Assembly (NCBI GenBank): GCA_023522315.1
Contig: JAHCSU010000329.1
Span: forward strand, 1 to 64,000
Direction: 5' to 3'
Length of the DNA: 64,000 bases
From: Nostoc sp. CCCryo 231-06
GTDB lineage: Bacteria; Cyanobacteriota; Cyanobacteriia; Cyanobacteriales; Nostocaceae
The notes below the pieces were generated by a model. The model saw only the letters and a list, made by a program, of their open reading frames with translations, did not search any database and was not told where the DNA came from. Positions 18,451 to 27,486 of the stretch are shown one piece after another; the stretch's first letter is position 1, and every line of letters begins with the position of its first letter. Both the position numbers and the translations under genes were made by a program.

Positions 18451-19611
18451 TTAGGAAAGTTCAGGTGGTCTAAGATTGGTAAAGTTAGTTGCACCATAGT
18501 GATTATCAATCATCTTGGCCGAAGTTCCAGTCCATCTACCGATCGCTGTGCTGTTAATGTGTGACTCTACACATAAGCTGATAAAGGTATGCCGTGTCTG
18601 GTAGCTTTTACGATAAGGGACACTGCATTTGCCTAAGATTGCCTTCCATGCACGGTTAGAAAAGTTGTGATGGTCGATAAATTTTCCTTTTGGACTGGGA
18701 AAGACTAGTGATTCGGGATTATCTTCTTCCGGTCTAATCTCATCTAAAATCCCCTGTAATTCTGAATTAATTGGAAAATCTCGTTTTCTTTGGGTTTTCA
18801 GTCCATCTTTGAGCAGTAAACCGTCTTCAGAAACAACAACAGATTCCCGAAACTGGATCACACTATTTGTAATGTGCTTCCATTTCAATCCAACTGCTTC
18901 TGATGGACGACATCCTGTATAAAAAAGGAAGCGCACATAGTTAGTGTAGTGACCATAGTGGCGATCGCCAGCAAAAGTACGAATAATTAAATCTCTTTCT
19001 TCTTTACTGAAGGGATTAATATCTTGTTCCTCAGTAGCACCTAAGGGTGCTTTAATTTTCATAGCAGTAAAAGGGTTAGTGTCGATTAAACCCTCTTCCA
19101 TTGCCCAATTACAGCAAGCTTTGAACTGAGTTAAACAACGCTTTGCAGCATCTGGAGTTAAATTTGCCAATAGATAGTCGAAAATAGCCGATGCTTCATC
19201 TAGCGATCGCGTTGGTAACTTAGCAATGTGATTACGATGCTTGGCAAAGTCTTTAGCGTAGGTACTAGGACTGACTTGAGGTTTTTTGAACTCGCTATAT
19301 TTATCCCAAATTTGATCTAACTGGGGTTTGGGCTTCTTAATGGGTGTAATGGGTGTAATCGTACTTAGCACAGATTGAGGTTGGTACTTCTCTAGAGTTA
19401 AGTCCAATCGCTCACAGAGTATATCTTTCTCAATCTCAGATGACTTAAGTTCAGCCAATTTTCGGTTACTTGGAGTATCCGCTAAACCAGTAGAGATGTA
19501 GTAACGCTTGCTCTTATATCTAAATCGCAACTGTAACCGATCGTTAGAGTTAAGGATAGATACAGAACCCTTAGATGCTCGTCCTGTAGGTGTAGGGGTT
19601 TTGGAGAACAT
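18451..19611 (-). CDS. Tyrosine recombinase / phage-type site-specific integrase
   Basis: GCRPSEAVGLKWKHI, YQTRHTFISL, IDNHYGATN catalytic motifs; adjacent to tRNA-Phe. Confidence 0.92.
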   Translation of the reverse strand: MFSKTPTPTGRASKGSVSILNSNDRLQLRFRYKSKRYYISTGLADTPSNRKLAELKSSEIEKDILCERLDLTLEKYQPQSVLSTITPITPIKKPKPQLDQIWDKYSEFKKPQVSPSTYAKDFAKHRNHIAKLPTRSLDEASAIFDYLLANLTPDAAKRCLTQFKACCNWAMEEGLIDTNPFTAMKIKAPLGATEEQDINPFSKEERDLIIRTFAGDRHYGHYTNYVRFLFYTGCRPSEAVGLKWKHITNSVIQFRESVVVSEDGLLLKDGLKTQRKRDFPINSELQGILDEIRPEEDNPESLVFPSPKGKFIDHHNFSNRAWKAILGKCSVPYRKSYQTRHTFISLCVESHINSTAIGRWTGTSAKMIDNHYGATNFTNLRPPELS

Positions 19612-19758
19612 AGGTTTAAAAGGTGTAATTACTCCTCTACTCTAATTCTTTTACACCCAATTTACACCCAATTTGTATCTAAAGGTATCCAAAAACGTCC
19701 AAAATTGACATAAGGGCTACAGCATTTGTCCTCTATTTTTCAGGACTGATAAAGCAAT

Positions 19759-19792
19759 AAACCCTCAAAACTCAACAGTTTCGAGGGTTTTT
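19759..19792 (-). terminator. Terminator downstream of tRNA-Phe
   Basis: AAACCCTC...GAGGGTTT inverted repeat. Confidence 0.65.
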
Positions 19793-19799
19793 AATGTTA

Positions 19800-19872
<73 letters not shown>

Positions 19873-19947
19873 TGGGGCTTTTGTGAGCCACGATTAATAA
19901 ATTTAGCAAACATCCAATAAAATAGCAAGCCCTTGGAGAAAAAAAAT

Positions 19948-20829
19948 TTATGCGGCTTTCAAATTCAACTTAAACCAGATAAAAACGGCTACAAATAGCA
20001 GAAATTGAACAAGAACAATACTTGGGCCAGAAGCAAAGTTGAAAATACCTGACACAATGATGCCAGCAATGCTGCTAATGGAACCAACTATCACCGACAG
20101 GACTAGAAAGCGGCTAAAGTGGTGACTCATCAGTTTGGCGGTGGAGGCGGGAATCACCAAAAAGGCGTTCACCAGTAAAACGCCGACAGCTTTAATCGCT
20201 ACAGCAACGGCGAGTGAAAGCAAGACCACAAAGACATAGCGGTAGAACTGGACGGGAATACCTTGAACTTGCGCTACATCAGGGTTAAGGGTCAACAAAA
20301 TTTGCTGTCGCAGGGTTGATAGTAAAAATATGCTACCTCCCACAAGTACCACCAGTGTCAAAATTAAATCTGTGGTATCGATCGCTAGAATATCGCCGAA
20401 CAGCACAGCCATCAAGTTGCCACGATATCCTTTAATTAGGCTAGTGAGAATTACACCGATCGCTAATGCCCCAGATAGCACTATGCTAAGAACGCTATCA
20501 CTACCTAAGTCGGTTTTGTCGATAAAGTAGAGGACAATAACCCCAAAAACCAAGGTGAAAGGTAACAGCATCCAAGTCGGATTTATTTGTAGCAGCACAC
20601 CTAACGCCACACCTACTAATGCTGCATGACCAACCGCGTGGCTGAAAAAGGACAACTGGCGCAAGGTGACAAAACTACCCAGAATCCCACCAAGTATTCC
20701 CATTAACACAGCACCTACGATCGCACGCTGCATAAAGGGGAATGTTAACAAGCTTACCAAGTCATTGCTACTGGCGATCGCAAGCCTTGCTATCTGACAA
20801 TCATTGAAGAAATTCATACTTATGGGCAT
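19948..20829 (-). CDS. znuB: Metal (Zn/Mn) ABC transporter permease, ZnuB-like
   Basis: FMQRAIVGAVLMGILGGILGSFVTLRQLSFFSHAVGHAALVGVALG; operon with an ATPase and a metal SBP. Confidence 0.9.
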   Translation of the reverse strand: MPISMNFFNDCQIARLAIASSNDLVSLLTFPFMQRAIVGAVLMGILGGILGSFVTLRQLSFFSHAVGHAALVGVALGVLLQINPTWMLLPFTLVFGVIVLYFIDKTDLGSDSVLSIVLSGALAIGVILTSLIKGYRGNLMAVLFGDILAIDTTDLILTLVVLVGGSIFLLSTLRQQILLTLNPDVAQVQGIPVQFYRYVFVVLLSLAVAVAIKAVGVLLVNAFLVIPASTAKLMSHHFSRFLVLSVIVGSISSIAGIIVSGIFNFASGPSIVLVQFLLFVAVFIWFKLNLKAA

Positions 20830-21605
20830 TAATGTTGGTGCTGGTAGCGACTGAAACCTGGGCCGTAGGTTGCTAACAGGTTTTGGGGTGAAAGGGCAAT
20901 TTCTGGCTTACCAGTACAAACAATGCTTTGGTTCAGGCAAAGCACGCGATCGCAATGGCGATTTACCATATCAATATCATGAGAAACTTGCAATACCGTC
21001 CAACCCTCCTGACGCTTTAATTCATTTAACAAAGCGTAAAAATCTGCTGAACCTTGCACATCAACACCAGCAAAAGCTTCATCTAGTACCAAGAGTTTGC
21101 GACGCATTACCAAACAATAAGCCAATAAAACCCGCTTGAGTTGACCACCACTAAGAGTACCAATAGCTTGATGCTGTAAATGATAAGCATCGGTTCGCCG
21201 TAAAGCTTCTCCTACTGCTGTTGATTTTTCGCGGTCTTGTTTCCACAGCCGAGAGAAAAATAAATCGCCTTTTCTCGCTTCCTTGACCCATCCAAGTCCT
21301 ACTAACTCGCTAACAGAAATGGGAAAGCTGCGGTCAAAGATGAAGTTTTGCGGCATATAGCCCAACATGTGACGTAAACGCCCCAGCCTTGCGATTGGGC
21401 GACCTAAAATTTCAATCGTACCAGCACTTCGAGGTATCAAATCTAAAACCGCTTTTACCAGAGTACTTTTACCAGCACGATTAGGGCCGACGATGGCTGT
21501 ATCTGTTCCTGGCAATAATTCAAAAGAAACATCTCGAACAGCTAGATAGCTGCCTTGATAGACAGTTAATCCTTCTACTTTTAAAATAGCAATGTCATTA
21601 GTCAT
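20829..21605 (-). CDS. znuC: Metal ABC transporter ATP-binding protein, ZnuC-like
   Basis: Walker A GPNRAGKST, LSGGQLKRVLLA, VLDEAFAGVD. Confidence 0.9.
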   Translation of the reverse strand: MTNDIAILKVEGLTVYQGSYLAVRDVSFELLPGTDTAIVGPNRAGKSTLVKAVLDLIPRSAGTIEILGRPIARLGRLRHMLGYMPQNFIFDRSFPISVSELVGLGWVKEARKGDLFFSRLWKQDREKSTAVGEALRRTDAYHLQHQAIGTLSGGQLKRVLLAYCLVMRRKLLVLDEAFAGVDVQGSADFYALLNELKRQEGWTVLQVSHDIDMVNRHCDRVLCLNQSIVCTGKPEIALSPQNLLATYGPGFSRYQHQH

Positions 21606-21657
21606 TAGTCATTGGTCATTGGTCATTGGTCATTGATCATTGGTCATTGGTCATTAG
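21594..21657. repeat. Heptamer STRR array (TCATTRG) overlapping the znuC start codon
   Basis: TCATTAGTCATTAGTCATTGGTCATTGGTCATTGGTCATTGATCATTGGTCATTGGTCATTAG. Confidence 0.95.
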
Positions 21658-21683
21658 CAAAGGACAACTGACTAATGACAAAT

Positions 21684-22760
21684 CTATTTACATCCCGTTT
21701 CCAGAGTTTGTAAGTTAGCTTTCATAGCCTTGAAATAATGCTGTGGATCTGTTTCGCCAGTTTCTAATGAATCCAGCGTCTGCAAAGTTAAATTTAAATC
21801 TTGGGATAGGCTGGTTAGTAGTTTGTTATCTACTCCTGGTTCACTAAATAAAGCTTTAACTTTGTACTTTTTCACAGCATTGACTGCATTTTGCACATCC
21901 GTTGGTGAAAGTTGATCTTCGGGAATTTGCACCACAGCAACTTGCTTGAGGTTATAACGTTGAGCTAAATATGGAAACGCATCATGAAAGGTAATAAAAG
22001 TGCAACTAGGAATTTTCTGCAAAGTCTGCTGAAATTCGCTGTTTAAACTTTCTAATTCTTTAACATAAACCGCAGCATTGACCTCATAAGTAGCTTTATT
22101 CGCAGGGTCGGCAGCAATTAATCCATCCCGAATATTAGTTACCTGCTGTTTTGCCAAAACTGGATCTAACCAAACGTGCGGATTACCTTGGGCATGGTCG
22201 TGGTCGTGGTCTTCTTCCTCTTTGTCCGTTTTCACAACAGGTGAAATTTCATTTAAGGGTTTAATACCTTTACTGGCATCAATTTCAGTTAATTTGCTAT
22301 TTTGGGCATTTTTGACAGTATTTTCCAGAAATTCCTCCAAACCTAAACCATTTTTTACTAACACATTCGCAGTAGCGATCGCTTTGACATTTTGTGGTGT
22401 TGCTTGGTATTCATGCACCTCCGTACCAGGTGGCACTAGAATTTCTACATCTGCCACATTTCCCGCTACTGCCTTAGTAAACAAATATATCGGCAAAAAT
22501 GTTGTCACTACTTTAGTTTTTCCCGACTGCGCCGATGGGGTAGAAGCAGCTTCCTGTGCTTGCGGCGACTGTTTGGAAGTTGTTCCCTGATTCGGATTCG
22601 ATTGGCTACAGCCAGCAGTCATTGACAACATTAGCAAAGTAATTATGGGCAAGATGCCGCTTCTTTGCTTGCTTGTTCTAATTCCTCTACAATTCACAAT
22701 CACGTATTTTCTCCCCAAAACGGATGCTGACTCTGCCTTTGTCAAAATTCCTATTGACAA
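21684..22760 (-). CDS. znuA: Zinc ABC transporter substrate-binding lipoprotein, ZnuA-like
   Basis: Lipobox-like LSMTAGCSQ; FLPIYLFTKAVAG, PPGTEVHEYQATPQNV, short His/Asp-rich loop DHDHDHAQGNPHVWLDP. True start probably internal. Confidence 0.92.
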   Translation of the reverse strand: MSIGILTKAESASVLGRKYVIVNCRGIRTSKQRSGILPIITLLMLSMTAGCSQSNPNQGTTSKQSPQAQEAASTPSAQSGKTKVVTTFLPIYLFTKAVAGNVADVEILVPPGTEVHEYQATPQNVKAIATANVLVKNGLGLEEFLENTVKNAQNSKLTEIDASKGIKPLNEISPVVKTDKEEEDHDHDHAQGNPHVWLDPVLAKQQVTNIRDGLIAADPANKATYEVNAAVYVKELESLNSEFQQTLQKIPSCTFITFHDAFPYLAQRYNLKQVAVVQIPEDQLSPTDVQNAVNAVKKYKVKALFSEPGVDNKLLTSLSQDLNLTLQTLDSLETGETDPQHYFKAMKANLQTLETGCK

Positions 22761-22767
22761 GTTTATA

Positions 22768-22782
22768 CTATAATAATTCTCA
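22768..22782. promoter_or_regulatory. Candidate Zur/Fur-type box between znuA and the porin gene
   Basis: Reverse complement TGAGAATTATTATAG resembles the cyanobacterial Zur consensus TGAnAATnATTnTCA (mismatches at the last two positions). Confidence 0.45.
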
Positions 22783-22994
22783 TTCTCATTTTAGGCATAT
22801 AATATTATTCTGGGTTTCCTGTGCAATAAATAACAACAAAACTTTTTCAGACGGTACAACCCTATGCAATTTAGTTTTCCCTGAATAATTAGGATTTCTT
22901 GACTTTTTTGTTAAAAAGGTTGCTTACTTCTGATAAAATTGCTGAGAAATATTCTCATAAAATATACGTTTAAAAAACGTGGTTTGGGTGTGAA

Positions 22995-24632
22995 TTGGAG
23001 ATCAGTGTGAGGAGAAAAATGCAAAAATTTTGGAAATATCTGCTACTTAGTCCAGCAGTCTGCGGTGTCATGCTATTTTTTCATACTGCTACATTTGCAG
23101 GTGAAATATCCGGTACATCTGAAATCAATCAACCGCAAGTTTCAGCTAATCCAGACGCAAAAACTCAGATAATGGGGCAAGTTACCTCCGTGTCTCAATT
23201 TTCCGACGTACAACCCACCGACTGGGCATTCCAAGCATTGCAGTCCTTGGTTGAGCGCTATGGTTGTATTGCAGGATACCCAAATAGCACTTATCGCGGT
23301 AATCGGGCATTAACGCGGTATGAGTTTGCGGCTGGTTTGAATGCTTGTCTTGATCGGGTTAACGAACTTATTGCTACAGCCACTGGCGATTTAGTTAACA
23401 AACAAGATTTAGCCACATTACAAAAGCTGCAAGAAGACTTTTCAGCAGAACTGGCGATACTCCGAGGTCGTGTAGATGCAGTAGAAGCTAAAACTGCTGA
23501 ATTGGAGGCGAATCAGTTCTCAACCACAACCAAACTACAAGGGCAAGTTGTTGCAGTCGTCAGCGATGTTTTGTCAGGAAATATAGTCAACGATGAAGAA
23601 ATTACAGACAAGAATACAACTTTAGGGGTAAGAGCACGGATAGAATTAGTGACCAGCTTCACAGGAAAAGATACGCTGTTCACCAGAATCCAAACTAATA
23701 ATATTGTTAGCCCTAACATTAACACCCTAGAGGGTAACTTGTTTTTTGCCAGTGGTGACAGTGGTGCAGAAGCTAATAATAATGCTTCTATAGATGCACT
23801 GTTCTACAAATTTCCGTTGGGCGAAAAAACAGAGGTTGTCGCTATTGCCAACGCAGGTGCAGCAGATGACCTTACCAGTACTGTTAATCTCTTTGATGGT
23901 GATGGTGCTTTTGGTGCTTTGTCCACCTTTGGTACACGCAACCCAATTTATGGCCAAATGGATGGCGCGGGGTTGGGAGTAACGCACGAATTTAGTGACA
24001 AATTGGCACTAAGTCTAGGGTATTTGAGTGGTGCAGCTAATGACCCTAGTCCCAATAATGGTTTGTTCAATGGTAGTTATGGTGCGTTGGCACAGTTGAC
24101 TATTAAACCAAGCGATCGCATTACTATTGGTTTAACTTACATCAATTCCTATAATCAACCACTACTCACGGGTAGTAATGCAGCTACTCTAGCGCCCTTG
24201 GATTTAGATGGCGATGGTACGTTAGATTCCCGATTTTCCAGTAATTCTTACGGTGTCCAAGCATCCATTGGCATCACTAATAACATAGTCTTAGGTGGTT
24301 GGGCTGGATACACCAACAGCCGCACCTTGAATGGAAACCGTGGAGAGGTTGACATTTGGAATTATGCCGTCACCCTCGGCTTTCCCGACCTTGGTAAAGA
24401 AGGTAACTTAGCAGGTATTATCGCTGGCGTGGAGCCTAGATTAACAAGTTCTAATATCGCAGGATTGGATAGAGATCGGGATACATCCTATCATCTTGAG
24501 GCATTCTACCAGTATAAACTCAGTGACAATATCACCATTACCCCAGGAGTCATCTGGCTAACATCCCCAGATCATAACAATGACAACGATGATGTTGTTA
24601 TTGGTACACTGAGAACTACATTCAGTTTCTAG
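22995..24632 (+). CDS. SLH-domain/OprB-type porin (iron/metal uptake porin family)
   Basis: Signal peptide, SLH DVQPTDWAFQALQSLVERYGCIAGYPNSTYRGNRALTRYEFAAGL, coiled coil, beta-barrel ending in RTTFSF. Confidence 0.9.
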   Translation: MEISVRRKMQKFWKYLLLSPAVCGVMLFFHTATFAGEISGTSEINQPQVSANPDAKTQIMGQVTSVSQFSDVQPTDWAFQALQSLVERYGCIAGYPNSTYRGNRALTRYEFAAGLNACLDRVNELIATATGDLVNKQDLATLQKLQEDFSAELAILRGRVDAVEAKTAELEANQFSTTTKLQGQVVAVVSDVLSGNIVNDEEITDKNTTLGVRARIELVTSFTGKDTLFTRIQTNNIVSPNINTLEGNLFFASGDSGAEANNNASIDALFYKFPLGEKTEVVAIANAGAADDLTSTVNLFDGDGAFGALSTFGTRNPIYGQMDGAGLGVTHEFSDKLALSLGYLSGAANDPSPNNGLFNGSYGALAQLTIKPSDRITIGLTYINSYNQPLLTGSNAATLAPLDLDGDGTLDSRFSSNSYGVQASIGITNNIVLGGWAGYTNSRTLNGNRGEVDIWNYAVTLGFPDLGKEGNLAGIIAGVEPRLTSSNIAGLDRDRDTSYHLEAFYQYKLSDNITITPGVIWLTSPDHNNDNDDVVIGTLRTTFSF

Positions 24633-24702
24633 TTTTTAAAATCTTACTTGAAGATGCAGATTTATTCTTTGTGTCTTCGCTTTTTTGGATGATTTCAAAA
24701 TA

Positions 24703-24729
24703 AAAACCCAGCAAAAAATGCTGGGTTTT
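24703..24729. terminator. Bidirectional intrinsic terminator
   Basis: AAAACCCAGCAAAAAATGCTGGGTTTT. Confidence 0.8.
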
Positions 24730-24785
24730 ATATCTTAAAACGAGAACGAGATTGTTAATTTTTCAGACGGAGTGAATAGATTATT

Positions 24786-25496
24786 TTAAACTAACTTTGA
24801 TTTCCGTTTCACAAATGAACCAGCACTCATAACACCGAACGCTAGCAAGCCCAATGTCGCAGTAGGTTCAGGGACACTAGCTAGTCTGTAGCTATGGTTA
24901 TCAGTTTCAAATGCAAGACCAGTTGATCTTAAAACTACTTTATCAAAACTCTCTCCTTTATCTGCTAACAAATTAACATAGACATTATTTACACTACCAC
25001 TCTGTGTACCATTGGCTGGAGCGCCTGGAACATCTGCGCCACTAAATGTTTTTAGTAGCTTACCTCCGCTATAGACATCTACAAAGTTATATGTGTCTAT
25101 TGACCCCCAGTAGAGGCCAAAATAATCAATAGACTTAGCAAAGGTAATAGTTTCATCACCAGTGTTTCCTGCAATATTCTGACCGTTAGCTTGTGCACCT
25201 TTTGGCGCAACCGTTAGATAGTAGCTGGTATCACCGAAGGGGGTAGCATATTGACCATCTACACTATTTTGGACAATTCCATTGGTTGCAGAGTAAGTAG
25301 CAAATCCGTTTGGATCGGTTGCTGTCCCTGAATTGAAGTTGATCGTTGTAGCTCCTTGAATATTAGTGTATTGACCTTCTCCTGCAACAGGTGTGGAACC
25401 TCCTTTAATCAGGCTAACAGCGCCAGCTGGGTTAGCACTCATGAAAACAACTACTGTTCCAACCAAGGCTAATGATAGTTTTTGCAGAGTAAACAT
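24786..25496 (-). CDS. PEP-CTERM sorting-domain secreted protein
   Basis: N-terminal signal peptide and C-terminal SVPEPTATLGLLAFGVMSAGSFVKRKSKLV. Confidence 0.88.
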   Translation of the reverse strand: MFTLQKLSLALVGTVVVFMSANPAGAVSLIKGGSTPVAGEGQYTNIQGATTINFNSGTATDPNGFATYSATNGIVQNSVDGQYATPFGDTSYYLTVAPKGAQANGQNIAGNTGDETITFAKSIDYFGLYWGSIDTYNFVDVYSGGKLLKTFSGADVPGAPANGTQSGSVNNVYVNLLADKGESFDKVVLRSTGLAFETDNHSYRLASVPEPTATLGLLAFGVMSAGSFVKRKSKLV

Positions 25497-25653
25497 TGAT
25501 TTATTTCCTTAAGCATTTGATGTCCTTAGCTTGGCATGTCAGACTGGTCTTTGTGTAGTATGTAGGAATCATTTTTACCAAAACAATTTATTGAGCTAAT
25601 AAATCGGAGTATGACAAAAGCTATTTAAATAAAGGCTTTTTAGACTATTGCGC

Positions 25654-26738
25654 TCAAAAAGCTCTACGTGTATTTACTTCTGCAAATATAAAGATAGTAT
25701 AATTGCTTAACTCACCCCAATTTACCCAGCGAATTGCCTCACGCGCTGATTTCATATTCGGTGGAACTCGTAAGGCATGAATAAAGTTTGTGCTAGGACA
25801 AGTCATTTTTAATAAATAAATTGGTTCTTCATCAAGATCAGCATCAATTTTTAATAGTGTATATTCAGCCCAAGTATCTAATTCAATAGCTTGCAATTCT
25901 TCGCAAATTCTGGCGTAACCGATACCCTGAATTAGTACTCGCCGTAGTTCGGCATTTTCTTCTGTTAAAAGCCAAGTAGCTTGCCATTGCTGCGGGTGGA
26001 TTTTACCGTATTTTTCAGTTAAGGTTACACCGTGGTAGGAGTAGACGCTATATCCATCGGTAAATTCAATGGCGGGTTCACCTTCAGCGTGGAGGCGATC
26101 TTGATTGTCAAAGCGCAGGTGAAGGGGGCGATCGCATACTATACAAATTTTTTCAAATGTAAAAATCCAACCACAATCCTTAATTATCGCCTGAAATAAA
26201 TTCCATTTTATTGAGTCATGAGTACAATTTAACACTGAAATACAAAAGTCCTTATCAATTCCATTAAGAAGGATTTTTGTAGGGGAAATACAGCAATCTA
26301 TTAATGATACTATCTCTTGCTCTGTATCATCTAATTCATCTCTTAAAGGTATACCGAAATATAATGAATCTTGCCTTAATAAAATATGAGCATCGCTAGA
26401 AAATTCTGCCCTTATTTTATTAATAATTTCTATATGTAGCTGTTGATATATCTCACGCAAACCAAAAATTAACTTCCATAATCCCTGATATAACTTATAT
26501 TCCAATTTGCTCTCCAAGTCACCATTAATCCATTAATAGCAGTCCAAGCAGCATAGGGACTATCAAAAAATAAAATCTCAGGCTCAGATAATCCCACAAA
26601 TACATAAGCAGCTTTTACCACCTCGGCCGCTTTATCTCTATCAATTCGCTCAGTTGAAAGCGCGATCGCTCTCCACTTTTCCCGATAAACTGGAATTAAA
26701 GCTTCTTGCTCAGGTGTTAACTTTTCAATCAGCGACAT
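25654..26738 (-). pseudogene. DUF6745-like protein, frameshifted by an 8-nt tandem duplication (two ORF pieces: 26759..26469 and 26517..25654)
   Basis: Piece 1 MSLIEKLTPEQEALIPVYREKWRAIAL...SPYAAWTAING; piece 2 begins in DLESKLEYK... and contains ENAELRRVLIQGIGYARICEELQA. Exact ATTAATGG duplication at the junction. Confidence 0.8.
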
Positions 26739-27018
26739 AACGCCAACCTTCAGGTTCATATTCCCTCTGAATTTTCACCATCCAATCACCTTGGGGAATA
26801 GAAATAGCTTTATGCTCCTCATGGGCAAGCAATGCCGACTCTGAAAACACACGTAAATAGAGTGTGCTATCTTTATCGTATAATTCTGCGCTTCCCTCAG
26901 TAATGCGATGCTTATGCCCCGTAACTTCGCCTTCCGCTAAAGTTAAGTGAGGTATTTTTTGTCCTTCAATTTGCTGCACAGGCAGTAAAATTACATGACC
27001 TTGGCGAATCGGTTTCAT
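26725..27018 (-). CDS. Small conserved protein upstream of the DUF6745-like gene
   Basis: MKPIRQGHVILLPVQQIEGQKIPHLTLAEGEVTGHKHRI...LLAHEEHKAISIPQGDWMVKIQREYEPEGWRYVAD; start adjusted to the MKPIRQ ATG; overlaps the downstream ORF. Confidence 0.7.
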   Translation of the reverse strand: MKPIRQGHVILLPVQQIEGQKIPHLTLAEGEVTGHKHRITEGSAELYDKDSTLYLRVFSESALLAHEEHKAISIPQGDWMVKIQREYEPEGWRYVAD

Positions 27019-27125
27019 GGTTTTGCTTTCCTGACATGGGTCAAACCCCATTTCCCTTTTGCTCTCAAGTTTGGTTTAATTTTGGCACAAGCTCTTAGGG
27101 ATTGGGAATTGTAAATTGGGCATTG

Positions 27126-27227
27126 GGCATAGATCAATTCAATAGTTATTCTTCTCCTGCTCCCCCTGCTCCCTCATCCCCCATTCCCCACTCCCCACTC
27201 CCCACTCCCCACTCCCCACTCCCCAAT
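27126..27227. repeat. STRR-like short tandem repeats (CCCCACT)n and flanking low-complexity sequence
   Basis: CCCCACTCCCCACTCCCCACTCCCCACTCCCCACTCCCCA. Confidence 0.85.
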
Positions 27228-27486
27228 GATATTTTGAAAACTGTAGTCGCCAATTATGCGTTAGATAAGTTAAAGATTGAAATAGCTGGAAATTCACACC
27301 CAGCGTTACCCTCCTCTACCCTCTGGGACAGACTGGGCCATAAGTTCAGCAGATTTTATCCCAAGCAGGCAGTTTATGTGAGGATTAAATCACTGCCCTA
27401 AGCGTGACCTTTTATCTTGACAATTTGCAAAAATTACCTCAATTTGACTGTTTAGCTTACTAGCTCTTCTTTTTATTGAAATTTCC

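Noticed and set aside
18241-18564. 107-aa plus-strand ORF
   Set aside because: Runs through a strong terminator hairpin and the antisense integrase 3' end; not protein-like.
27102-27401. 99-aa ORF with SSPAPPAPSSPIPHSPLPTPHSPLP
   Set aside because: Translation of an STRR array; no conserved domain beyond it.
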